Assembly: GCF_032854445.1 (NCBI RefSeq) | Contig: NC_088306.1 | Coordinates: 11,219,386-11,283,385 of the forward strand | DNA length: 64,000 bases | Direction of reading: 5' to 3' | Source of the DNA: Liolophura sinensis | Taxonomy: Eukaryota; Mollusca; Polyplacophora; Chitonida; Chitonidae | Shown: positions 11,715 through 23,700 of the stretch, piece by piece | Layout: each line of letters begins with the position of its first letter | Numbering within the stretch: the first letter of the stretch is position 1 | Notes under the pieces: generated by a model | The model's database searches: none | What the model was told of the DNA's origin: nothing | What the model saw: the letters and a program-made list of their open reading frames with translations, nothing else | Made by a program: the position numbers and the translations under genes

Positions 11715-13169
11715 CAGTTCAAATACCAGGTTTGGAGAGTCTTCCGTTAGCAAAACATGTTCTTTGAGCTTTACATCTCTTACAGTGTGTACAGCCAACA
11801 TTTACGCACAATTTGTTTTTTTTTGTTTTACCTGTACATTGTCACTAGTGTGAAGCTTGCAGTGAAACTGGGAAAGCACGTACTGTGTTTGGAAAAATAA
11901 GGTATCAGTTATTTGGTATTGGTAATTATCATATGACATATGATTGACGCAGATGAACTAAGTTTCTGTGTGAAGCTACTATGGCGAAAAGAAAGAAACT
12001 AGTATTGCTTTTTTCTGATTCATTACTCTTTTTGTATATCTCTGTAAAGTTGTAATTATTTACTGTACACTCTGTCTTACATGTTCTTGATCGCATACCT
12101 CAAATTCTCTTGGCAAATGACAGAATGGCCCATGGGGCCTGTGTACTTAAAGCATTCTATATCACCTACCAGTAGTAACCTTATGTCAAAGATGTATATT
12201 TCAAGTAGGTGTTAAACAGTTTGACCGATGCCTCCATGCCTCAATTTGAATGCCTCAGCATGTATTTGCTGAACAAGTCAGATGATGTGTAGCTCGAACT
12301 GTGCGATGTGGTTGAAGGGGCAGAGCACAGTTACCAGATGTATATTCTTGTCAAACATCTAACCTACTTATATATGTGGTGCCTTCTTGTTACCTGAAAG
12401 TGAAAGAAAAAGTACTGAATTTTACATGTGTACAACACAAATACATGGAGGCAGGCCGGGTTTACATGGCTGGGGACATATTGGAATAATGCTCCTACAT
12501 GTATATCAATGCATATATTAATACTGCTCCAAAATGGCTGATGTGTTTATCGTAATTCTAGGTTACAACAATATAACTGTTTTTCATGATGTAGGTATTC
12601 ATATGATAAACAATATAAGGCCAAAATTATTTTTTTTTCTTGAATGTTCTATTACATCCCATTGATGCCATTGATTGAATGTTCAACCCATTTTGTGGAT
12701 GACCATTTTTGAGCTGGCATATTTTTGAACCAATCATATCTTCTCTCATGTTACTAAAAGTAGATATAAAGCAGGTTAGAATTTGTCATACATATGAAAC
12801 CAATAACACCAGGTAATAAGTAGCGTAGTCTTTCACTGATTTAGATCCTGGGTTCAAATCCAGCTTTTGACTGATGTTACTGACAAGATTTTCATGTACC
12901 GGTACTCCAGTTTTTCGAATAGTCTCATAATAAAGCCTGCTATCTTTTAAGTTATTTATAGAATGATTGAATTCTGGTAATTACATTCAAAGTCGTCCTC
13001 TCATTAGGTTACAGATTCATCGAAGAAATGTTGTAGCTACATTGACATTGTACATCAATGAATTTAGTAACTAGCGAGCGATTAATAATGTGTATTTATG
13101 TGTGCAGCTCCCTCTTTTATGGCAACATTTACCGTATTCCATGTCTACAGTTAAAATATCAGCATGGCC

Positions 13170-13358
13170 ATGAGTTTTCCCTGTGCTTTGCCCAGTTTCC
13201 TCTCTGTGCTTTTCCAGGTTTCCTCCCTGTGCTTTGCCAGGTTTCCTTCCTGTGCTTTGCCAGGTTTCCTCCCACCATAATGTTTGTGGCCGTTGTATAA
13301 GTGTGTAAATTTTCCTAAGTACGGTGTAAAACACCAATCAAGTAAAACTCAATAAATA
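13170..13358 (+). repeat. SINE-A 3' part with internal expansion
   Basis: The SINE 'CTCTGCCCGGTTTCC' module is repeated four times (13181-13272, unit CCCTGTGCTTTGCCAGGTTT); then the normal 3' end and AAT-rich tail follow. Confidence 0.75.
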
Positions 13359-13989
13359 AAATCAGCATATTTATCCAAGGAAGACATAAGATGAACAGAG
13401 TGAAGTCCTTGTATTATCAGATGAATAGTACCCTCTCGTCTTAATGGCACAACTACAAGTTGAGCTGCATGATCCTACTGGTTTATGATGTTCTGACAAG
13501 AGTGCCTAGTGTTTTTTCATCGACATGTCACAGAAATGTAAATAAGTTGGGAGAAACGTATGTCCGATAATATACCAGTGATTGTGATGTATATATATTT
13601 TTGATCTGTACAAATATAAATACATGTGTAAATGTTGTGATCTGTAAATTATGTGTCTGTGTTATCTTTTATATCTAATTGTTATGAAAGAGAAAGAGAC
13701 CTAATGTTTAAAAAAAAAAAAGATGACAATAAATGCCTAATTACAGCAGCAAGAGGTTGAGACATCTGGAAAACACACTCAGCAAATATAAGATAACATT
13801 TTTTAGATTAATTCTGACAGTGAGACGTCTGAACTGGAAACTACTAGAAATAATAACTGGAACTCAAAGTTTCAGGTCTATAGCAACACAGGGATTCAAA
13901 ATCAAAAGTAATAAAACATTTCGTGTAATATTGAACCATCATACATGTATATGCAACATCAAGCAGTCATGTAGCATACAGTAGCCATG

Positions 13990-14445
13990 ATCTAAGAGGG
14001 TTTTCCAGGATCTGAGAGGGCTCTCCAGGCTCTGAGAAAGTTCTCCAGGATCTGAGAGGGTTTTCCAAGATCTGGAAGGGTTATAAGGGCTGAGAAGATT
14101 TTCCAGGATCTGATTGGGCTCTCCAGGCTCTCAGAGAGTTCTCCGGGATCTAGGAGGGTTCTTTGGGATCTGGAAGGGTTTTAAGGGCTCTGAGAGGGTT
14201 TTCCAGGATCTGAGAGGGTTCTCCAGGATCTGAGAGGGTTTTAAGGGATCTGAGGGCTCTCCTGGCTTTGAGAGGGTTTCCCAAGATCTGAGAGGGTTTC
14301 CCAAGATCTGAGAGGGTTTCCCAAGATCTGAGAGGGTTTGCCAGGATCTGAGAGGGTTTTAAGGGATCTGAGGGCTCTCCAGGCTCTGAGAGGGTTCTCC
14401 GGGATCTGAGAAGTTTCTCCAGGATCTGAGAGGGTTCTCCAGGGT
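13990..14445. repeat. ~20-bp minisatellite, over 20 copies
   Basis: Unit GATCTGAGAGGGTTTTCCAG with GGCTCTGAGAG and TTAAGG variants. Confidence 0.85.
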
Positions 14446-14546
14446 GAGAACAGGTATAATTTTATATTCTGAGATTGAGAAAATATACGTCTTTCAGAGT
14501 TCATTTCTTTGGAGTTCAATGATATATCACTTCTAAAATTGCCTGC

Positions 14547-14632
14547 TTATTTATTTATTTATTTATTTATTTAATTGGTGTTTTACGCCATACTCAAGAA
14601 TATTTCACTCATGGGAGAGAGGAAACTGGGAA
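14547..14632 (-). repeat. SINE-A tail fragment
   Basis: An (ATTT)n tail and about 50 bp of 3' body on the reverse strand. Confidence 0.7.
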
Positions 14633-15039
14633 GATCGAAAATTATTCTACCACTGGGTGTCATTCCACCATGTAGGAAAGACAAACAGAAAACAATCTGA
14701 AGACATGACGGGGTGGGGGCGGGGTTGTCAGGGTCAGCTTTGGATTAAAGTTGGAATCCCAACACTGCTTAATTTTACTGAGCATTGAATTTAATGGACA
14801 AGCTACCCTGACTCCATCTCACATACTAACCACGAGTGCCCAAAGTCTCCATCAAATAATTTTAACAACCGATATTTAGTTTTCATTGATTTAAACATAT
14901 TTAGATGTTCTACTACCAATCTTCATGATTAAAAATAAATGTAATTTACCTTCTGGGCAGTTGTACATTGGGCAAACCTTGGGACATTATGATAAAGCCT
15001 GTGTGAAGTACTGTTCAAGGGAGATCACTCTGAATAGCA

Positions 15040-15106
15040 ATCAGCTGTGAGTAACCAATCGGAGACGAGCAGCCCGAATTCTGGCGGGACATACCTCTAC
15101 GAAATC
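15040..15106 (+). promoter_or_regulatory. Candidate promoter / non-coding first exon of the SBNO-like gene
   Basis: A locally GC-richer patch has a CCAAT box (ACCAATCGGAG), then TGGCGGGA, which resembles an E2F site. It is followed at 15107 by GTAAGT after AAATCT, a good 5' splice site with no open frame before it. It could splice to the acceptor just before 17015, where the start context is GCCATGG. Start site and splicing are inferred. Confidence 0.35.
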
Positions 15107-15646
15107 TGTAAGTAAAAAAGTCTTTTTCTGACGCTATTGATGTGAAATTTGCCGATTTATGCAGTAAATACCTTTCTAAATGCTGTTGTCAGTGTCTGAA
15201 CATGTCTTTTTGTTGTGACGATATGTTTGTACTAAGCTTTGCAAAAATGACAATATCGAAAACTGGACCAGTTTTAAGGGCTCACGTATTCAACCGAGTC
15301 AAGCGACAACGTCTCTAATAAATTAAAGAAATAGTAAATATTATAAGAAGAGCTATTCTAAACATTTTTACAGTTAATGTATACATCAGACATGGCCCAG
15401 AAAGAAAGACAAGATATGCAATACGCTACCTCAAAGAATAGGCGTACAAATAATAATGTAATAGGAAGTGCGCCTTTGTCTGGTTTGACTGCACAGTGTA
15501 TTATCTGTTGAATTCAACATTTACAGCCATTGCAGTCGACAGAAGCGATACCCTATAGTAATGATACGCACCCTCATCTGCATAAAGTGAAGATGTAGAC
15601 GTGAACTAAAGATGAAGGTAAGAAAATATTAAATTTATGTATTGAT

Positions 15647-15890
15647 GATTGGTGTTTTATGCCGTACTCAAGAATATTTCGCTTATACGACGGTGGCCAG
15701 CATTATGGTGGAAGGAAACCTGAGCCAGGAGGAAATCCACGACCATCCGCAGGTTGCAAGCAGACCTTCCCACATACGGCTGGAGAGGAAGCCAGCGTGA
15801 GCTGGACTTGAACTCACAGCAACCGCATTGGTGAGAGACTCTTGGGTCATTACGCTGTGCTAGCACGCTAAGCAACTCAGCCACAGAGGC
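15647..15890 (-). repeat. SINE-A, near full length
   Basis: Complete body and tRNA-like head on the reverse strand; the A-rich tail is truncated to CATCAAT-type sequence. Confidence 0.85.
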
Positions 15891-16735
15891 TGCCCATAAG
15901 AAAATAAAAGAACAGGTATATGTGACATACACTTGTCAAACAAACAGTGGGCATTTTAGGAGTCCCACAAGTTCACGTGGATATGGACGACACATGGTGG
16001 TGGCTCTCACAAACTATTGTAGCTAAAAGGAGAGATTTGATGGTACTTACCAGACTGAATACACATTTTACATAGCCAGGTCTGTCCACTGCCAGAACTC
16101 TCTCATTTGTTTCAGTATCGAAAATAAGGGTGTTGATTTATTCACTGATGACAATCACATAGCCAAGAAATGGGCTGTGAAGTTATTAGATAATTAGTTT
16201 AATTGCTGGGTAAGGCCTAGTTCACAGTCGAGATGGCATCCACAGTAAGATATGGCTATGGGAACCAAACCTTCTGCTGATTTGCTCGGCGAAACGAAAA
16301 TATGAGGCAAAACTAACTTGCCGTGGGCAAAAATCAAACGAATTTAGATATTAAGTATTGCATATGTTTGCTGATAAAGCTTTGCGGATAGGGTAAATAA
16401 ACACAGATACATTGTGATAACCAGGTGCACATGTCTTCTGGGCTAAGGATTGCAGCAGTCTCTGCGTATCAATGAATGTAAGCCATCCTTAGACCATATT
16501 TTCGGGATTAATAATAACAGAAATTGAATGATCGAGTAGTTTCGAGTGAAATTGCTATGAACTTAAGTGTACTTACAATTTACAAATTTGTTCACTGCGC
16601 AATATGCATGTAATTGTTCGTAGTGAATACACTTCAGCATTTTTAGGTTAAAAAAGCTTCATTTGGAAATGACCCATATGAAAAAAATCATATCATTAAT
16701 TCTTTTGTCAGATCCTAATAATTGTATCAGTTCAC

Positions 16736-16738
<3 letters not shown>

Positions 16739-16793
<55 letters not shown>
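16739..16793. repeat. (TA)n microsatellite
   Basis: About 27 TA repeats, 225 bp upstream of the SBNO-like start exon. Confidence 0.95.
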
Positions 16794-16796
<3 letters not shown>

Positions 16797-17017
16797 CTTA
16801 TACTTTTGCTTTTGTCTGGCACATGAGGATGGATTGTATATAAAAAATTCATGTTCAGCGTTACAAAATACTGTACGTCTTTTCATTGAAAATGCATTTG
16901 GCAAATTTGCCATATTAGATGGATTATCTATATGAATTTTACCATGAAATTCGGCTAATTTTTGTTGTAATTCATTTTGAGCAGATGACGTGAAGTTACC
17001 AGGTATTGTTCCAGGCC

Positions 17018-20000
17018 ATGGATCCTTTATTTTCAAATCCTGCCTTTCTGCCAAGTCAGGGAGTAATGGCCTATTCCCAGCCTCCCATGATGGCAGGTTT
17101 GGTTGGAATGAACCCACCCTTCACCCCTATGATGGCGAATAGACCAGCTGCTGAGGCAGCTGATGAGATTGGTCGAATGGCACAAGAGGGGGTACAGGAG
17201 ACTCTTAGGTAGGAGAGTGTTGATTGGCTGCAAACCTGTTTATGTAACGATCTCATTAGCTGTTTGTTGGATGGTAGAACATGTAAATCAGACCTGTTTA
17301 TTCAGTTCATCTACGTTTGATCTCCTCTATGCAATATTTCATTGTCTACCACAGCAGTGCTTTGAAGATAGGACTAGTTACAGTAAATGACCTAAAGTTT
17401 CACCCTTGGACTCGGAAAGTGTATCACAGGATTCATTGCGTTGGTTGTTGTGTGGCTGACTGAGAGCCACAGGAGAACACCAGGGGATTATGCTGACAGT
17501 CCAGGGGATTATGCTGACAGTTTAGGGGATTATGCTGATAGTTTAGGGGATTATGTTGACAGTTCAGAGGATTATGCTGACAGTTCAGGGGATTATGCTG
17601 ACAGTTCAAGAATTTAATAAACAAGCTCACACTTCACTGAGCAGTTAGTTTCATTCTGTGCTCACCACCCACAGTTCATGTTTTTCTCAGTTTTAATCAT
17701 AATAATTTTAGTACATGCACTTTGCAACAGGTTGATAGTATTATTATCGTTATTTTGTGACAAATGGAAATTTGGGAGAAAACTATGTGAAGATTAAATA
17801 TCTGGTTTTAAACTGCAGAGCTTTCCAGATATAAAGATGCAATTTTAACACACCTTGAATCTATACTTGTAAACTAGGCCTACCAGCAGACAAGATGGAG
17901 ATGTCAAATTGCTATCATAGCAACATCTACACACATGTATGCGTTTGCACTGCTGCAGCTAAACATTTCTTGTTCATTCTGGCGTAATTTGAAAGACTGT
18001 CAACTTCCGCTCATATTTTGTAAACATGAATATTTAATTTACTTAATATTTAATCAAGTCCCCTTAGGGGAATTTTAGTCATAGAGATTAGTTTCATCTG
18101 CATGTAGATACAAGCCACCAACAATCACAGAACTCAAAATTTCCACATGCCTACCCTCTGAACACGTAATTTTTTCTGACGAAAGGCCAAACAATAATCT
18201 TATCTGTCGTTGGAGACATGTAAATCAGGTCTGGGCAAAACTGTATTTAGGAGTTTGTGAAACATTTTGTTTATAAAGCCAGTGACGGTGTTGTTCGACT
18301 TCCTAATGTAATAACAACTCAAACAAATCCTGTCTCCCGATATGCCCAACTCACACACAGTGCTACCAAAAAGGTGTAAAAGTAAATCGTGATAACTTTC
18401 GGAAACTTTGTGTGGAATATGTTTTGTGTGTTCCCGATATAAAAATGCAGGAAAAGAAAACTCCTGCAATAGGAGGTCAGTTCCGACTGTAAAGAAACAA
18501 AATATAGACTGACATATTGAATTGAAATAACATGGACACGAGAAGCTGATGACATATTTCTCAGTGAAATTCGTTTTTAGGTAAAATACATTTGTACACA
18601 TATTCGTTGCATGATGAGGTCTCTCAGCAGACAACCATTCACCATGTAACGGTGTGAGGTGACATCCACGTAGGCCTAACCTGAGTAATCAGTTCATCTG
18701 CAGTGTAGGCCCTGCATTGATCATGTACATTCAGCATTTGGGGTTTAAAGGTTTAGGCCTCGACTGTCTTAATACTTTCTTCGATTTCTATCATAGGGGG
18801 GCCTAATCACTCTCTTCTGTCATCTTGCTGTCAACTCAGATTGTGAGAAAGTAAATGACAGTAGCTCAGGTGTGAAACCTTAGGTCCTTTACTGCAGAAT
18901 AAACACCATACCTTAAAGGGGAAGAAAACTTAAAAAAAATGACAATATAGGCTGAAAAGAGCACATTTATTTTATATCTGGTGGTGCCTGTGCATAATTT
19001 AGCGATTTTTCCTCGCCATACACTTAAAGCCTGAAAACTGAAAAGCTGGAATAAATCGCTGAGTCCATTGCAACCTCCATCTTTAACGTCTTGTAATTTA
19101 TGCTGGGGGTGTGTTGCCTCTCAGCCAGTGAAAGTCGTTAAAACTGCCGGCTTGTTTGTGTAAACTCGGAACCTACGTCCAACATTCCGGTTTTCTGATC
19201 GTCAAGCGGAAAACGAACTGTACTGTTTGCTACCTTCTGGGAAGAAGAGTTCTACCGGAAAAGTACAAACTGCACTTTGGCGGTTTCCGACAGCATTTCT
19301 CCTCCTAACACAGAAAACTTCAGGACTAGTTCTTAGGCAAAATGGAGTCGCCCACAGAGGATTTTGGCGCTGACTTTATTTATAATTTATCAGCTTGAGG
19401 TACATATTAGAATTTTGTTTATGGCATGCACCTGCGAGGAAATGCATACTCTTTTCAATGGTGTTTGATAGATATTTAAATTTTCTTCTCCTTTAAAGAA
19501 CTGTTCTCATATTTACTATCAGTGCTCTGTGGAAAGGTTTTGAAGGCATCAAGAGCCTTTTAAATAATGTATTTTGCGATGAGTCATTTCTTGCTTCTCA
19601 ATGTTGAATATCATACGGCCTTACATTTGAAATGGATTTATAATTATGCTACCCAATTAGTAACCATTAATCTGCTCATGAAGGTTTCTGCTTGTAAAAA
19701 AACTAGATGGTTCTTGAAAGTCGTTGAAAACATACGATAAATTTAGGTCCTTGAAAGTCCTCTAGAAATCATATTCTGCCATGAGTGGAAATCCTGTGAT
19801 CAGCCTAAGGCCCTGATTTAACTGATAATACTGTCTCTCTACAGTTATGATACGACGGACCTTGCCTTCTGTATGTTTCAGTGATGAAGTCTTCAGTACA
19901 TACACCCATAATGACATCATACCTGGCTGTCAGCCCCACCCCGGGGATATTGTGGAGGCAGGTTCGCTGGCTGTAAGTACATCATGGAGCTAAGACTATA

Positions 20001-20787
20001 CACGTTCTCTTTACATGACTAGCAAATTTTAAACTATGCCAATGTCACTGTGATCAGACAAAGAGATGTGAACAAAGAGGCTGTCTCAATCATTGTTTCT
20101 AATAACACATGCTTTCGCTTTATGTAAAATATGCATAGCATGATTGTAACCAACACCTGAAGCAAAATTTGTAAGCAATTTGAAGCTAATCATCCTCTGA
20201 CTAATGATGCTGCGGGTTCAAATCCAGCTCTGGGTATTTTGCCTGGAATTTTGAAGTCAGGGGGGATCATTAGGTACCTGGTGAAGGCTATTGGTCTCCT
20301 CCATCCATAAAGCTGATTGACTGCTGTTGTATAAGTGGAAATAATGTTATATTTATTTATTATTTATTTGATGGGTGTTTAGACGCCATACTCGAGAGTT
20401 GTTTACATATATATGTGTATGGTCAGGCTTATAGGTGAAGGAAGTGCCTTAGTACACCACCACTCTTTGCCAGGTACCTGAAAAACCTGCTGGCTGAAAC
20501 CTGTAGCCATAACAGCAAGGGCTGGATTTGAACTGCGACCTAGTTGATTACATGCCTAGTGGTTCCCCGTAAAATGTTTTGAGTACATAAATAGAAATAA
20601 AAGCTTTGACTTGATTGTAAAGGTGAAAAGTTCTAGTAGAAATGCACTGATGTCTTCCTTTTGCTTCCCCACATTTTAGGCATTAAGCTTACCCCCTGTG
20701 TGGTATGACTTGGCCTCCTCTTTGCCCCAGGAGACCATCACTAGTGGAAAGCTTAGCGGTCTGCAACTAGAGGGAATTCTTTATGCC
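17018..20787 (+). CDS. sbno: SBNO-like N-terminal exons
   Basis: Three exons encode residues 1-130. Exon 1 is a Met/Pro-rich low-complexity start ([15 protein letters not shown], then [14 protein letters not shown]) with an acidic end. Exon 2 gives [18 protein letters not shown] and [10 protein letters not shown]. Exon 3 gives [16 protein letters not shown] and [12 protein letters not shown], matching the conserved PPDVWY...IPEETI...LSALQLEAITYA block before the SBNO P-loop. Vertebrate SBNO1 has roughly 200 residues before this block and this gene has about 90, so the N-terminus is short. A TTG five codons upstream was not used as the start. Confidence 0.85.
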
Positions 20788-23700
20788 GTGAGTAAGCGTT
20801 TGTAATACTCGTAGGTGCACATCAAGCAAGTTTGTAATACTTGTAGGTGCACATTGAGCAAGTTTGTAATACTCGTAGGTGCATATCAAGCAAGTTTGTA
20901 GTGCTCCTAGGTGCACATCAAGCAAGTTTGTAATACTCGTAGGTGCATATCAAACAAGTTTAAAAGAACACTTCATGCTGGCTTCCTCTCCGGCAGTAAG
21001 TGGGAAGGTCAGCCAGCAGCCTGCGGATGGTTGTGGGTTTCCCCCGGGCTGTGCCCGGTTTCCACCCACCATAATGCTGGCCGCCGTCGTATAAGTGAAA
21101 TATTCTTGAGTGCGGCATAAAACACCAATCAAATAAATAAATAAAATAACACTAAAGCTAAAGTGAAAAAAAAAACCTGAAAATGAAGTATTAAAGTGCA
21201 AAAGGAAAGGGCAATGAAACCTACATTTTTTATTTTTTAGGTTTTTAAAACTGTTTATAATGCAGTCAGTTGCATTATAATTCTTACGTTTCACACAAAT
21301 GTTGTCAGAGTAATAGTCCATAATATGGTTTTATGATTCTAATGGACTGAACTGCATGGAAACATGGCTTTGTGTTGGGTTAGGATCAAGATAGTTTAAA
21401 TATTATAAACAGTTGAAATAGATCTGTTGAAATACGCTTGTGCTTATTTGCTTTTTGGTGGATTTTTGTCTTGTTCCATTAATGCATTGGTCAGATTTTT
21501 ATTTTGCTCTATACGTGCACCTGGCTAGGTGAAGTGTTTTCCCCTGGGCTCCACCTTTCTGCCTCCCATCCTAAACCTGGATAAAACTAAATAAAAAAAT
21601 ATGGAACGTTTGTCAAGCAAACAATTCCACACTATCCTTGCAGTGTCAGCGGCACCAGTTGATCCTGCCTAATGGTCAGAGGGCAGGGTTCTTCATTGGA
21701 GACGGTGCTGGGGTCGGGAAAGGAAGACAAGTGAGTACACAAGAATACACCTGTGGTACCCTAATTCCTCAACCTTTTTCTCATATAAAAGGGTAACTTT
21801 TAGTGCAATTTATGCACATTTTTAACTTGATTTTGAAGACATCACCACATCAGTTGGATTGGCCATTTTCAGGGCTTTATGAAAGAAAAGTATAATTTTA
21901 GCAGCGTAAATGGAGTAATGCCTTTAGAATATGCTTAAATAAATACCGTGCAAACATGCAAAAAGGTTGAAGAATTACAGGAGTGTCTGTATATTGAACC
22001 ACTGTAAAGGACCTAAAATTTTGTAATTGACTAAGCTACTCATTTGGCCCGATTCTGAACGTTCATGTGTATGTTGGATTTGTGTTTTGAAATTTGTTTG
22101 GCAGGTACGTGTAGGATGATATCCTACTGGGAAAACGGGACTTTCACCAAACTTTTCAGAACTCCAAATTGAATGGCTTATTGGAAGCAGATCTGATTTT
22201 ATCTTCTTGTTTTATGTACATTTCCAGTTTGAACTGATGATTTGGGTAAATGAGTTAATGTTTTTAACTGTACTGGCATATACTTGTGTGTGTTTATTGA
22301 CCTGACTGAGGTTTTAACGTCACAGACAAGAATCTTCTAATCCGAGGACCGTTTTTAGGTTCATGGGTGCAGGAAACTAGAGGGCACAGAATACTCAACC
22401 CTTGGCCATGTACCTCGCAAACAGCTTGAGTTAATGCCAGAGCCCAACCAGCAAGAGCTAAATTTGAGCCATCAGCCTCTTTATTCATACGCTGATCAAC
22501 TGCTGATCAACTATGTCTCAGTCAGTTAAATCAGTAAACTCCTTGTGCGTACATGAATATTATAAGAATATGTTATGCAAGGAAATCTATATTTCATGCC
22601 TACTTGAAGAAAATTTTATTTAGCCATTTATGATATGTTTTGTTTTGTTGCAGATATCTGGAATTATCCTGGATAATTTTGCTCGTGGTCGAACTAAACA
22701 CATTTGGTTCAGCATTTCTTCAGATTTGATTGTGGATGCTTGTAGGTGAGCCCTGCCTAGTTACAAGTTGAGAATAAAGTACGAAAGTGGCAAATAGTGG
22801 TTAAATTTCAAGTCTGTGTGTTCATCCAAATTTAAAGGTTTTCGGAAATGTTTCTCGTACATTTAATTTATATATTTGAAATTAAAATATCTATTAAAGC
22901 ATTAGTGGAATGCAAGGATTCTACACTCAGAAATCTCAACAAAAATGTAAGACCAATTTTTTATTGAACTGTTATCATGGCTGATCAAAAATGTCCTTGT
23001 ACAACTCATGCGGAGCAGAAAGAAGGTCAGGTGAAATAATCGTTTATAACAGCATTTATCACCTGTTGTATTCACAGAGATTTGCAGGATATTGGCTGCT
23101 ACATCAAAGTTATAGAGGGCTGTCAACAATTGGACAAAGAAACAAGGTAAACGTTATATTCCTGCAAACTATTTCCACCTTTCCAGAAAGGTATTGTGAC
23201 TGTAGTTGGTGGAAGTTAAAGGTGTCCTCACTATAGTAAAGTGGCCAGATGCTTTCATAATAGAGCATTAGCAATAAGTCTCACTCAATCTGGGGTCGAA
23301 TCTTTTCTGAAATTATTCAAACTGGCTCCTCCTTTTCTGAGAATGATAAGCCATTGATGAAGAAGATGAAGAAGTAAGTCATTTACATATCCGCTCAGCA
23401 GAAAAGTACAAATGTAAACAAGACTCAACGGATTTGAAAGTGATCTCTGTATCTAGAAAGTCTGTAGTTGGAAGACTTGCCTGCTGGTTTGATGATTTAC
23501 ATATGACATTGTGGATTCTGTTTTGTTCCAGAGTGCTAGGTCTACCAGCCGGTTTTAAAGAGGGGATAGTTTTTAGTACTTATGCCACTCTGGTATCAGC
23601 CGTGCAAAGGGGAGGTAAGCAATGTTGACATGATTTATCTAAGATTGAAGGCAGGTGCATGGTGTTTCCATGAAAATGACAAAAAGGAGTTCTTCTGCTA

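Larger units (their letters stand above)
9020..15039. other. Intergenic region between the PABIR and SBNO genes
   Basis: No coding exon is recognised here. The left part should include the PABIR 3' UTR. The region holds an M6 MITE (10939), an M2 MITE (11351), a 20-bp tandem array around 11600-11714, three SINE-A pieces and the 20-bp minisatellite at 13990-14445. The remaining sequence shows nothing I can assign. Confidence 0.55.

Noticed and set aside
17006-17017. Upstream TTG as the SBNO-like start
   Set aside because: The ATG at 17018 has an excellent context, and non-ATG starts are rare in animals.
18200-18634. 144-codon reverse-strand frame
   Set aside because: No family, repeat or splice evidence recognised; lies in an SBNO-like intron in AT-rich sequence.
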